Virus record (IMG/VR): IMGVR_UViG_3300019927_000008 | Span: 1 to 64,000 of that record | Strand: one strand, 5' to 3' | DNA length: 64,000 nucleotides | Origin: a virus | Shown: positions 8,079-16,676 of the stretch, piece by piece | How the letters are laid out: each line of letters begins with the position of its first letter | Position numbering within the stretch: the stretch's first letter is position 1 | Position numbers and translations under genes: made by a program | The notes under the pieces: model-generated | Told to the model about the DNA's origin: nothing | Database searches by the model: none | Seen by the model: only the letters and a program-made list of their open reading frames with translations

Positions 8079-9050
8079 ATGGCACGCCGACACGAAGTTC
8101 ACACGGCTGACGGAAAGAATATCGAAGACCTGTTGGAGATGGCGCGGACCCTCTTCGACCGCTACAACGAGGCTGACAAGCCCTTCTCGGAGATGTTCGC
8201 TGAAACGGTCAGCGAGCAGACGTTCTACCAAGAGCCTCGTCGTGACGACATCTATTGGGACAAGATCGCGGAGGGCGAACAGCCCCGTTCCATGCGCGAA
8301 GAGGACTACGAAGACGAGTGGATGACCATTCGGTCGGACACCTACTCGAAGTCCCTCGGGATGACGCAGAAGTACATCCGGCGTACTTCTTCGTCCAAGA
8401 TTCTCAACAAGCTTCGTCGCCTCCTGACTGGTGCGAAGAACACCGAGGAACAGCTCATCTACAACACGCTGACCAACGGCATCATCGACGGTTCGGGTGC
8501 ATGGTATGACATCCGTGACTTCGGTGAGTACAGCTTCGACAATTCCCACAACCACGTCTTCGGAGACACCGACGCGCTCTTCGACGACGACGGCAACGAC
8601 GACACGGCCTACGATCCGCACGAACACATCGAAGAGGCGAAGCGAGAGCTGACCCATCACGGCATGGAGGGTCCGTTCGTGGCTCTCGTCTCGAACAGCT
8701 TCAAGCGAAGTCTTCGTGACGAACTGTCGTGGGACGCTCAGTACCACATCCCGATGGCGACCGGGATGCGTTCGTCCGACGTGCGCGATCTCGACATCGT
8801 GATCGACAACGTTGCCCTCACGGAGTCTCCGTGGATGGCGGGCGACAAGTTCTACGTCACACAGGCGCAGAACGACTCTCCGGTCAAGTTCCTCGAAGAC
8901 CGCCCTGTTCAGGTCACGCGACCGAACGGCGCGGTCGTTCGGAGTCCGGGCGACCTTCTCGGTGCAAACGCGACGGCAGACTACGGGTGTCGCATGGCGG
9001 ACCCGCTCGCGGCGGTTGAGGTCAACGCGACGAACCTCACCGACAACTAA
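8079..9050 (+). CDS. Major capsid protein (HK97-type)
   Basis: 323 aa, the expected size for an HK97-fold shell protein. The N-terminal helix (IEDLLEMARTLFDRYNEAD) is followed by a central P-domain-like region and late strands (DLDIVIDNVALTESPW, KFYVTQAQNDSPVKFLEDRP). It follows scaffold and decoration genes and precedes the connectors. Codon use is the most GC-rich and biased of the late operon, fitting high expression. Confidence 0.82.
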   Translation: MARRHEVHTADGKNIEDLLEMARTLFDRYNEADKPFSEMFAETVSEQTFYQEPRRDDIYWDKIAEGEQPRSMREEDYEDEWMTIRSDTYSKSLGMTQKYIRRTSSSKILNKLRRLLTGAKNTEEQLIYNTLTNGIIDGSGAWYDIRDFGEYSFDNSHNHVFGDTDALFDDDGNDDTAYDPHEHIEEAKRELTHHGMEGPFVALVSNSFKRSLRDELSWDAQYHIPMATGMRSSDVRDLDIVIDNVALTESPWMAGDKFYVTQAQNDSPVKFLEDRPVQVTRPNGAVVRSPGDLLGANATADYGCRMADPLAAVEVNATNLTDN

Positions 9051-9079
9051 TCGGCCTAACGAGGCCGTTTGACTGATTT

Positions 9080-9556
9080 ATGTTCAACGATAAAACCGAA
9101 CTACAGTCGGACGTTCGAGAGTTTACTGGCTACACCAGTACGATGGTCCTTTCGGACGACGGCCTCGATACTGCCTACGAGACTGCGAAACGTCACATTC
9201 GCATCGAGAAGGCGCTGGAGCCGAGCTACGATTTCTACGACCCGGAGCGGGAACCCTTGGCGGCTCAAGACGCTCTGTTTTGGTACACCTGCCTCTTCGC
9301 CAAGACCGAAACTGGAGAGCTTGATGCTCAAGACCTTCAGGCTGGCGCGGTCAATCAGGACGCTCTTCTTGCTAAATCGGACAACGACGTTACGACGTGG
9401 TTCCGTAAAGCAGAGAGCGCCCTTAATTCGATCAAGCCGAGCAACATCATGCGATCCACGGCTCCCGCCCGTGATCGAGAATACGAAGCTCCGGCGTTCA
9501 CAGCGGCCCGTGACGACAGCGCGGTCGGTGGGAGTAGTGGGGACTTCGAACTGTGA
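9080..9556 (+). CDS. Putative head-tail adaptor
   Basis: 158 aa directly after the capsid gene. Mostly helical, starting with a short helix (KTELQSDVREFTGYTSTM) and a long one (AQDALFWYTCLFAKTE), like gp6/gp15-type connector proteins that bind the portal. The stop overlaps a GTG-initiated gene. Confidence 0.6.
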   Translation: MFNDKTELQSDVREFTGYTSTMVLSDDGLDTAYETAKRHIRIEKALEPSYDFYDPEREPLAAQDALFWYTCLFAKTETGELDAQDLQAGAVNQDALLAKSDNDVTTWFRKAESALNSIKPSNIMRSTAPARDREYEAPAFTAARDDSAVGGSSGDFEL

Positions 9557-9924
9557 GTTACTTCCGCTCACTTGCGGCGCAGATTCACCGCGTTGGGCGT
9601 GAAGTTCCAGTTTACCTCTACGTCGAAGATGGTGAGGATCGCTTCGGAAACCCCACAGAAGATTACGTAGAAGATAGAACCGTCCTCGCCTTCCGGACGT
9701 ACCCAAACCGAAATACAGGGATCATAAGCGATTCTGGAACAAGGTACGAAGACGAACCAGTCTTCCTTGTTCCAACCGGGCCTAACCAACCCGATCCTCC
9801 TCCTGAAGGAAGTCGTCTCGATTACGGTGACGAAACCTACGAAGTAGAAGCTCACACGGTCTATGACACGCACGTTGAGTTTTTCGGTCAACTCGTTCTG
9901 AACGAAGAAACTGGAGAACAGTAA
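9553..9924 (+). CDS. Putative head closure (stopper) protein
   Basis: 123 aa, GTG start overlapping the preceding stop (GTGAG). Beta-rich small domain (VPVYLYVEDGEDRFGNPT, YEVEAHTVYDTHVEFFGQL). Size and position match the stopper that closes the portal channel after packaging. Assignment by gene order. Confidence 0.5.
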   Translation: MSYFRSLAAQIHRVGREVPVYLYVEDGEDRFGNPTEDYVEDRTVLAFRTYPNRNTGIISDSGTRYEDEPVFLVPTGPNQPDPPPEGSRLDYGDETYEVEAHTVYDTHVEFFGQLVLNEETGEQ

Positions 9925-9925
9925 C

Positions 9926-10531
9926 GTGAGTGACATAGACATAGACATCGACGTTAAAAGAGCGGATCAGGTTCAACCAGCGTTGAGTAAAGGTCTGATG
10001 GAAGGCCTCGAAGATACTGGTAACTGGATGCTCGATGAGGGCGTCGATAAGGCGAAGGACGGCATCATGTCCGAGCCGAATCGTCGAGTCTGGAAGGGTG
10101 AAGTCAAAAACAGCTTCGTCAAAAACGAGTGGGAATTTAATCGGAGCTATTTCTGGAAAGGGAGCATCACGAACACAGCGCCTCACGCTGAATCCGTTGA
10201 AAACGGACTTCCTCCGGGGACTAACCCCACGATTCAGACACTCATTCCTTGGGTAGACGATCAGCTCGAACCGAATAGCGAAACGAAGGACTTGGCGAGG
10301 CAGTCTCACATCGAAAACTGGCAAGCGCCGCTTCGCGCACTTGCTAAAGAATACGGGACTGCTGAAGTTCTCACGACGTTCGCGGTGAAGGGCAAACTGG
10401 AGGATGAAGGGTATCAAGGGATTCACTTCATGCGCGAAGCGGAATCCTACCTTGAGCAGATGGGTAAGACCATCGTAAAAGGGAAGATCGAGAAGCATAT
10501 GCAAAATGAGCTTCGGAAGAGGGGAGTCTAA
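9926..10531 (+). CDS. Putative tail-completion/neck protein (gp10-like)
   Basis: 201 aa with GTG start. Begins MSDIDIDIDVK; a helix with the tail-completion flavour (LMEGLEDTGNWMLDEGVD) is followed by an A-HAxSVENGLPPGT turn seen in HK97 gp10-like proteins. Overlaps the next gene by one base (TAATG). Confidence 0.55.
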   Translation: MSDIDIDIDVKRADQVQPALSKGLMEGLEDTGNWMLDEGVDKAKDGIMSEPNRRVWKGEVKNSFVKNEWEFNRSYFWKGSITNTAPHAESVENGLPPGTNPTIQTLIPWVDDQLEPNSETKDLARQSHIENWQAPLRALAKEYGTAEVLTTFAVKGKLEDEGYQGIHFMREAESYLEQMGKTIVKGKIEKHMQNELRKRGV

Positions 10532-11040
10532 TGAATCTGACAGAATTAATCGAGGTTCTTTCTGCTCGATTCGACTCCGATCTTTCAGCTCCATTTCGAA
10601 CCGCCGGAGGTCCAGACGATCATCCGGTCCCCCTCGTCCTTCTCGAAGACTGGTCTACGACTGACCACAACTGGCAAAACAGTAATTTTGCCGGACAAGT
10701 AGTTGATCCCGAAGACGATACTGAAAAGCGGTATTTCCGCTTTTACTACACGATTCGGATTGAAGTGCTTGTCAAACATCACGACGACGTGCAGGCTCAC
10801 GTTCTGCTCGATCAACTTCGAAATACGCTGTTCGATCTGAAGCGCGATCCACTCTCGCTTCACAATGACGTGAACAGCGTGAAACCCGGAGGTTCAACGG
10901 GTATTAACCACAACTTCGTTGAATCTGACGAGACTGAACTTCGTCAGTCCTTCCGGATCACTTCTTTCCACGAAGTGAAAGACGACAGCTACGACACTCT
11001 CGAAGAGATTGTCAACGACTTCACCGTCAAGGAAATTTAA
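10531..11040 (+). CDS. Putative tail terminator protein
   Basis: 169 aa. N-terminal helix (LTELIEVLSARFDSDL) then strands (YYTIRIEVLVKHHDDVQAH) and helix (LLDQLRNTLFDLKRDP), the alpha/beta order of tail terminator (gpU-like) proteins. Lies immediately before the sheath gene, where myoviruses commonly keep it. Confidence 0.55.
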   Translation: MNLTELIEVLSARFDSDLSAPFRTAGGPDDHPVPLVLLEDWSTTDHNWQNSNFAGQVVDPEDDTEKRYFRFYYTIRIEVLVKHHDDVQAHVLLDQLRNTLFDLKRDPLSLHNDVNSVKPGGSTGINHNFVESDETELRQSFRITSFHEVKDDSYDTLEEIVNDFTVKEI

Positions 11041-11043
11041 CAC

Positions 11044-12357
11044 ATGGTAAACAACTACGGCGACGAAACCGAACCCGGCATCATCACAGAAGAGTCTTCC
11101 AGCAATTCCATCGAGACTTCGGGGACATCCCCGAACGACATCCTCATGGTCGGCCCTGCTGACCTCAACAACGCAAACAACCCCGCCGAAGAGGGCATGG
11201 TCTACGAGGTCGGTCGAGACACAACTGCGGAGTCTCGATTCGGTCCCCCGGAGACGAGCCTCATTACTACGGCAATTCTGGACCAACTGCGAGAAGGCGC
11301 GGCTCCTGTCTTCGCGGTTGCTCCCCCGTCTACTGACGTTACAGGGGAAGATCACAGCGGAGAAACGACCACGACAATCGACCTTCAGAACGCTCCGGCT
11401 TCGGAGATCGAAGCGGACTACACGCTCACCCTTGACGGGACTGAGCTGACACCGATCTTCGTCGAGGGCGACGTTTCGACGAAGACTCCCGAAGCGGGTG
11501 AAGCCTACGTCAATCCTGTTCAGGCTCAAGTCGAGCTTCCGGAAAGTGCGGATACGGGGACTGGCCTCACGGCTGATTACACCCACTTCGACTACGCTTC
11601 GGCCTTCGACACCCTCGCCGGTAATCAGGAGGCCGCCGAAGCTTCGGACTTCCTGATCGGTCTTCAGGAGGAAGCGACGGTTCAGCAGGATGTTGTGGAC
11701 ACCGCGAAGGAGATGTCCACGGAGCAGAACTACACAATCGCTCTGGTCACTCCCGATGGTGGTCGGCTCGATGTGGACAGCTTCGAGAATCCCTACGACT
11801 CGTCCCGTGTTCAGGTAGAGTATCCGCCCCGGTACGAAGATCGTTCGTCTGCTCTGGCCGCCTACGCCGGAACGCGAGCAAGTCTCGGCCTGAATCGTGC
11901 GCCCATCAGTCAGCCGCTTCAAACTGACAAGCGCCTGTCTGTCTCGCTTTCGAAGAGCGAGCGTGGTTCGCTGATTCAGAAGAACGTGGTTCCGCTTGAG
12001 AACCGCACCGGCGGTGCTGTCATCAAGGACGATCCGACGACAGTCACCGACGAAAACACAGACGAGTCGAACATCAAGTACGGCTTCCAGCGACTCGCGC
12101 TTGACTACACCTACGAAGTGGCCGAAGAGAACGAACAGCCGTTCATCGGTCGTCTTCACGATCCCGCTGTTCGTAACGCTCTGGCTGACCTCATCGGGGA
12201 TCAGCTTACTGCCATGAAGCAGTCCGACATCATTGATGCGTTCAATGTTCGGGTCTTCGAAGAGTCGGCTACTCGGGCGCGGCTGGAACTGGACCTCGAT
12301 GCTCCGGACCCGCTCCGGTTCATCGAGAACAAGGTCCGGATTGGAGAGATCAACTAA
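11044..12357 (+). CDS. Tail sheath protein
   Basis: Contractile sheath subunit. 437 aa. The N-terminal ISSNS-like start of sheath proteins is followed by variable domains (residues 120-200) and a conserved C-terminal region with the typical VSLSKSERGSL, LALDYTYEVAEENEQPF and final EVPIRFIENKVRI-like strand (DPLRFIENKVRIGEIN) that forms the inter-subunit handshake. It is followed by the tube gene. Its presence makes the virion a myovirus. Confidence 0.82.
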   Translation: MVNNYGDETEPGIITEESSSNSIETSGTSPNDILMVGPADLNNANNPAEEGMVYEVGRDTTAESRFGPPETSLITTAILDQLREGAAPVFAVAPPSTDVTGEDHSGETTTTIDLQNAPASEIEADYTLTLDGTELTPIFVEGDVSTKTPEAGEAYVNPVQAQVELPESADTGTGLTADYTHFDYASAFDTLAGNQEAAEASDFLIGLQEEATVQQDVVDTAKEMSTEQNYTIALVTPDGGRLDVDSFENPYDSSRVQVEYPPRYEDRSSALAAYAGTRASLGLNRAPISQPLQTDKRLSVSLSKSERGSLIQKNVVPLENRTGGAVIKDDPTTVTDENTDESNIKYGFQRLALDYTYEVAEENEQPFIGRLHDPAVRNALADLIGDQLTAMKQSDIIDAFNVRVFEESATRARLELDLDAPDPLRFIENKVRIGEIN

Positions 12358-12390
12358 CTCTCCAAGACTTAACTCACACTAACTTAATTC

Positions 12391-12879
12391 ATGCCTGACG
12401 CACCCCAAGGAGTTGACCGTATCGAGTCTGCGGCGCAGATCACTCTCGTCGTTACACGAGGAGCCGAGCAGGACGCTTCTCGTGCCGCTGAGGTTGAGGA
12501 GGTTCCGATCTCCCGCCTCGACACCACGAAGGAAGTTGACATCACGGAAGTCCGTGAGTCGAGCCTGAAGGCTACCGGCTACAGCATCACCGCGATCTCC
12601 TATTCGGGGACGATGATGTTCAAGGGTTCGACGCTTACTCGGCTGTTCCGTGGAGAAACGACTTCGCTGAACGACATTCTCTACGACGAGTCCGGCGCTC
12701 CGGTCCCTGTCAGTATCAGCATCACCCACGACATCAACGGCGAGGGTGAGACGTACACGACAGTTCTGGTCAACTCGGAGTCCTACCAAGTTCGGTCGGG
12801 AGAAGTCACCGAGACTGCCTTCGACTGGATGGCGATGAATCGTTCGACGGACAACGCGGACCTCGCTGGCGCACGCTAA
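12391..12879 (+). CDS. Tail tube protein
   Basis: 162 aa, directly after the sheath gene. Beta-rich with segments GYSITAISYSGTMMFKGS and PVPVSISITHDINGEGETY, and ends in VTETAFDWMAM, similar in layout to myoviral tube proteins. Forms the inner rigid tube through which DNA is injected. Confidence 0.75.
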   Translation: MPDAPQGVDRIESAAQITLVVTRGAEQDASRAAEVEEVPISRLDTTKEVDITEVRESSLKATGYSITAISYSGTMMFKGSTLTRLFRGETTSLNDILYDESGAPVPVSISITHDINGEGETYTTVLVNSESYQVRSGEVTETAFDWMAMNRSTDNADLAGAR

Positions 12880-12917
12880 CTGCGGTTCTGCTTTTCTTTC
12901 ACCGAAACAAACTAACC

Positions 12918-13418
12918 ATGACAGAGAACACCGAAGCTGTTGCTGAAGAAGAGCCTGAAGAAGATAGTGCGAACATCAGCCGTCTCCGAGAGATGGCACT
13001 CCGTGGTGACGACTATCGTGAAGTCATCGAGGACTTCACGTACTACGGGTTGGAGGGCGACCTCTACGTCCGTCCGCTGACAGACCCCGAGTTCCTTCCC
13101 ATCGCTTCCTTCCTCGAAGAGCGCCTTGGCCTCGATCCCGAGGAAGCTCAGGAAGCGATGGAGGAAGAGAAGGACGGTCAGGGCAACATCAGCGCCGAGC
13201 AGTTCGACAAGGAATTTGTCGCCATCATGCACCAAGCGGCGGCAACGGGGATCGACACAACCCAAGGCATCGCAGAGGGCGAAGACGAAGAGGGTGTCGC
13301 TGAAATTCTGAAAATGCTTCAGGGTGGCAAGTCCCTCGTGATCGCAGAACGGGTGTTGGAAATCTCGTCTGACGCCGAGAAGGCCGAGCAGTTTCGCAGA
13401 GATGGGGGCGGCGAGTAG
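12918..13418 (+). CDS. Tape-measure assembly chaperone, first frame
   Basis: 166 aa, acidic, helical (REVIEDFTYYGLEGDLYVRPL, FLPIASFLEERLGLDPEEA). Sits between tube and tape measure, the position of gpG-type chaperones. The next gene starts inside its last codons in another frame. The sequence GATGGGGGC at 13401-13409, right at the overlap, is a possible site for programmed frameshifting to a longer fusion. Confidence 0.65.
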   Translation: MTENTEAVAEEEPEEDSANISRLREMALRGDDYREVIEDFTYYGLEGDLYVRPLTDPEFLPIASFLEERLGLDPEEAQEAMEEEKDGQGNISAEQFDKEFVAIMHQAAATGIDTTQGIAEGEDEEGVAEILKMLQGGKSLVIAERVLEISSDAEKAEQFRRDGGGE

Positions 13419-13710
13419 TTTCAAAAACAGGATAGAGAACCATTCGAATGGAATCACCGACCTTCCCGGTGTAGACCACATGGGGGACCTGACTCCGTTT
13501 CAGAATCAGGTTCTCGACGCCGCTCAACGGAAGGAAGCTGAAGAGAAAGAGCGGAAACGCGAAGAAGCGAGGAACAACAGCGGCGGTGGTGGACAGCCGA
13601 GCCGACCTCGCAACTCTCGCGCTGGTGGTGGCGATGGAATGGGCGGTGAAGAAACCGTCCGGTACGTCAACGAATCCGAACAACCCGATCACGAAATCCA
13701 CGATAACTAA
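13402..13710 (+). CDS. Tape-measure assembly chaperone, second frame
   Basis: 102 aa frame in the +1 register relative to the upstream gene. It carries a charged helix (NQVLDAAQRKEAEEKERKRE) and a Gly/Arg-rich linker. It could be translated from its own ATG at 13402 or as the C-terminal half of a frameshift product, as with gpGT of lambda-like tails. Stop overlaps the tape-measure start (TAATGG). Confidence 0.65.
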   Translation: MGAASSFKNRIENHSNGITDLPGVDHMGDLTPFQNQVLDAAQRKEAEEKERKREEARNNSGGGGQPSRPRNSRAGGGDGMGGEETVRYVNESEQPDHEIHDN

Positions 13711-16127
13711 TGGCAGTCGATATTGACATTAACCTTGACGCTGAGGGTGTCCAATCCCGAATTAACGGGATTGCCGGATCACTTGAAGCTCTGCAACGTG
13801 CGGCTGATGATCTGGATATTGACGCCGATGCAGACTTCAGCGAGATCACCGACGAGATCGCTGAAGCGATGGATGCACTCGGGGACATCGACTTCGATAA
13901 GAAGCTTGATGGGATCGCACAGAGTCTCAGCCAAGCGGCTGACGATCTCGAAGACGCCCTGAACGCTGAGATCGAAGTCAGCCACGTTGACGCGGAAACT
14001 AACGACGGGGAAAGTAGTGGGGACGATCCTCCCCGTGACCGCAGTCCGAAAGTCAGCGAGATTAGCGGCCTCAACAACATTCTGGAAGAAATGCTTGAGG
14101 GGCCGGTCGCTGGTGAAATGTCGTCGAGTTTCGACGAAGAAAAATTCAAGGCTAACCTCGCTTCTGCGTCTGGATTTAACGAAGATCAGTTCAAAATCCT
14201 TGGTGATTACGACCAAGATCAACTGAAAGAGATTTCGAAGAAACTCGATACGACGACACAGCGTCTCACGAGCGAAGAATACGATCACATCTCCGCACCT
14301 CAGGAAGCGAACTTCGGACCCGGAGATAACTTCCATACTGAAGAGAAGGACTTCAGTTCGATGGATTGGCAACAGGTGCAACAACACGCATCTGATGCCG
14401 GAGTCTACACCCAAAACGCTGATAGGGAAACTCTGGAGCGTCGTCTTCGGAGCCAACTTCAGCGAGACGGGTTAGAAATTCGTGTAGACACCGAGAAGCT
14501 CGGAAAGGTCAGCCTCAAACAGGCGATGGACCGAAATCCGGACATCAATGCTCCGGAAACTGGTGGAGGTTTCGGTGACTTCAACAACAACGATCCTCTC
14601 GTCGAGTTACTCGCAGACTCTCTCGCTGAAGCGAAGCTCGATGCTCTGAAAAATACCCAAAGCTTCGGTCTTGGTCGAGACGGTCTTCATCAGTTTGACG
14701 ATGCGGGACTGAACGACGATATTCGTCGTTCCGAACTTTCTGATGGGGAACTATTGGACATCTACAACGAAGACCGTGGTGGGATGCCTGAAGGAGACTT
14801 CAGACCTCCCATCCCCGACATGGACACTCCCGATACTGACATGAGGGAGGTCTATGACGGGGAGATGGACACGGACTTCTTCAAGGCCTTCCAGAAGGAC
14901 GATCACTCTCAGGTCTTCAAAGGGTTCGGTTCACGGCTCGACGGCCTGAAGCCGACGATGGGTAAGTATATGCAGGTCCTCGCGGCCCTCATTCCCATCG
15001 CCGTGGCGTTGGCCCCCGCCCTTCTCGGTGTCGCAAGCGCGATGGGGGCCGTGGCCGGTGCTGGTGTTGCGATGATCGGGATTGGTCTAATCGGCCATGC
15101 CGAATCCATGAGTGGTGCGTTCGCTTCAGCAGAAGAGCGTGTCCGTGGCTTGAAACGTCAAATCTTCCAAACGATTCAGCCTACTGCACGGCTCTTCGCT
15201 CCAATCCAAGCTGAAGCGTTCGAACGTATTCCCGGTGCGATCAGGCCGATCTCTGAAGAGCTTCAAAAACTAACTTCGTTCAAAGATACAGTCTTCGCGG
15301 CTGGTGGCTCTCTGTCTTCGGGTCTTCAGAGTTTCATCTCTCTGATCGCTTCGAACGAAGACAAGATCACACAACTCACACTTCGCTTCTTGGAGTTGAC
15401 GCAAGTTGGAATCCTGAACTTCTTCAGGTTCCTCTTCAACGAAGCGTATCGTAGTCAGGACCTCTTCATCAAGGTCGGTAGGGTTCTCAAGAGCCTGATC
15501 GTTACGTTCTTCAACGTCTCGAAGGCTATCGCTCGGGTTCTCTCAACCCTCGGTCCTGTGATTCGACTGTTCGCAGGATTCAGTTCCTTGCTGAATAACA
15601 AGATCGTCGTTGCGATCTTGGGCTTCGTTTCGGTCGCTTACCTCACCATCGGAGTCCTCTCGAAGCTCGGCCTCGCCGCTTACGGAGCGTTCTCCGCGCT
15701 CGGTATGTTCGGAAGTGCTGGCTTCATTGGCTCGATGATTGCGGGACTGACAACGGTGATGGCCCACGTCACAGCTCTCATCATGGAGCTTACCGCCCTT
15801 CAATTTCAGGCGGCAACGACGGCGGCGGCCTTGGCCCTTACCGGAGTCGGAGCAATCGCAGTCGGTGCTGGTGCGCTCGCCGCAGGTTCGATCATGGCTG
15901 GAAATGATGGAATCAGAGAAGGCGGCCCCGGAGCAGGTGGCTTCCCGCGAGAGGGAGACACCATCAACAACGAGTACAACTTCACGAACTACGGAGACAT
16001 GGACTCCGCTTCTGAAGAGCGGTTCCGAACCGAGTTCAGTCGATTGGAGGGAGAAAACAAAGCGATGCAAGCTCCTGATCCTGAAGTTGGTTCAAGCTCT
16101 TCGACAACCAGCGGGCCTTCAGCTTAA
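13710..16127 (+). CDS. Tail tape measure protein
   Basis: Longest late gene, 805 aa. N-terminal acidic helices (LEALQRAADDLDIDADADFSE), a long charged middle, then strongly hydrophobic segments near residues 420-455 (LAALIPIAVALAPALLG) and 630-730, and a short acidic end. Sets tail length and is ejected ahead of DNA; by the usual rule of about 1.5 Angstrom per residue this predicts a tail near 120 nm. Followed by the baseplate genes. Confidence 0.82.
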   Translation: MAVDIDINLDAEGVQSRINGIAGSLEALQRAADDLDIDADADFSEITDEIAEAMDALGDIDFDKKLDGIAQSLSQAADDLEDALNAEIEVSHVDAETNDGESSGDDPPRDRSPKVSEISGLNNILEEMLEGPVAGEMSSSFDEEKFKANLASASGFNEDQFKILGDYDQDQLKEISKKLDTTTQRLTSEEYDHISAPQEANFGPGDNFHTEEKDFSSMDWQQVQQHASDAGVYTQNADRETLERRLRSQLQRDGLEIRVDTEKLGKVSLKQAMDRNPDINAPETGGGFGDFNNNDPLVELLADSLAEAKLDALKNTQSFGLGRDGLHQFDDAGLNDDIRRSELSDGELLDIYNEDRGGMPEGDFRPPIPDMDTPDTDMREVYDGEMDTDFFKAFQKDDHSQVFKGFGSRLDGLKPTMGKYMQVLAALIPIAVALAPALLGVASAMGAVAGAGVAMIGIGLIGHAESMSGAFASAEERVRGLKRQIFQTIQPTARLFAPIQAEAFERIPGAIRPISEELQKLTSFKDTVFAAGGSLSSGLQSFISLIASNEDKITQLTLRFLELTQVGILNFFRFLFNEAYRSQDLFIKVGRVLKSLIVTFFNVSKAIARVLSTLGPVIRLFAGFSSLLNNKIVVAILGFVSVAYLTIGVLSKLGLAAYGAFSALGMFGSAGFIGSMIAGLTTVMAHVTALIMELTALQFQAATTAAALALTGVGAIAVGAGALAAGSIMAGNDGIREGGPGAGGFPREGDTINNEYNFTNYGDMDSASEERFRTEFSRLEGENKAMQAPDPEVGSSSSTTSGPSA

Positions 16128-16139
16128 CGGATCATAAAA

Positions 16140-16676
16140 ATGAAAGAAGCACTCTACGAACTGGACATCCCTGATGATCCGACTGAAACTCTTCCGTTCG
16201 AAGTAGAAGCGGAAGACGCTGATTTCTCCTTCGCTCCATACTACTACCCTGACCGCTTCCCACAGAAGAAGGAGCGGGAACTGAACCGAAACGGTCAGCA
16301 GAGCGGTGGTGAAGGAGTAACAATCAAGAAGACGAAGAATCCTGATTTCCACGTCGCGGGGATCGTCCTCGCAGAGCAAGTCGGGACTCTCAAACGACTT
16401 CTCGATTACAACGATACGGTTTCAGTCTACTCTCCGTTGAATCCTACAGGTGGTATTCAGTCCATCGTGAAGGGTGGAGAGGTAGACGCGAATCCCGAGG
16501 GTTACGACCCTCTGAAAGAACAATGGCAGTTCAAATATACGATAGATATTGTTAGTACCGGCTTCGACGAGAACGACCGGACTAACAACCAGATCGTTTC
16601 TGCCATCGTGAACGACGAAAACACGATAGACAACGGTCAGCTTCCTAACTCCGACAACACCCAACCCTTCCAATAA
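16140..16676 (+). CDS. Putative baseplate/tube-initiator protein
   Basis: 178 aa. Central part (KNPDFHVAGIVLAEQVGTLKRLLDY) and a beta-rich second half (QWQFKYTIDIVSTGFDEND). Lies between tape measure and hub and overlaps the hub gene by one base, the place of distal-tail or LysM-type tube-initiator proteins. No LysM motif could be recognised, so the exact role is open. Confidence 0.5.
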   Translation: MKEALYELDIPDDPTETLPFEVEAEDADFSFAPYYYPDRFPQKKERELNRNGQQSGGEGVTIKKTKNPDFHVAGIVLAEQVGTLKRLLDYNDTVSVYSPLNPTGGIQSIVKGGEVDANPEGYDPLKEQWQFKYTIDIVSTGFDENDRTNNQIVSAIVNDENTIDNGQLPNSDNTQPFQ

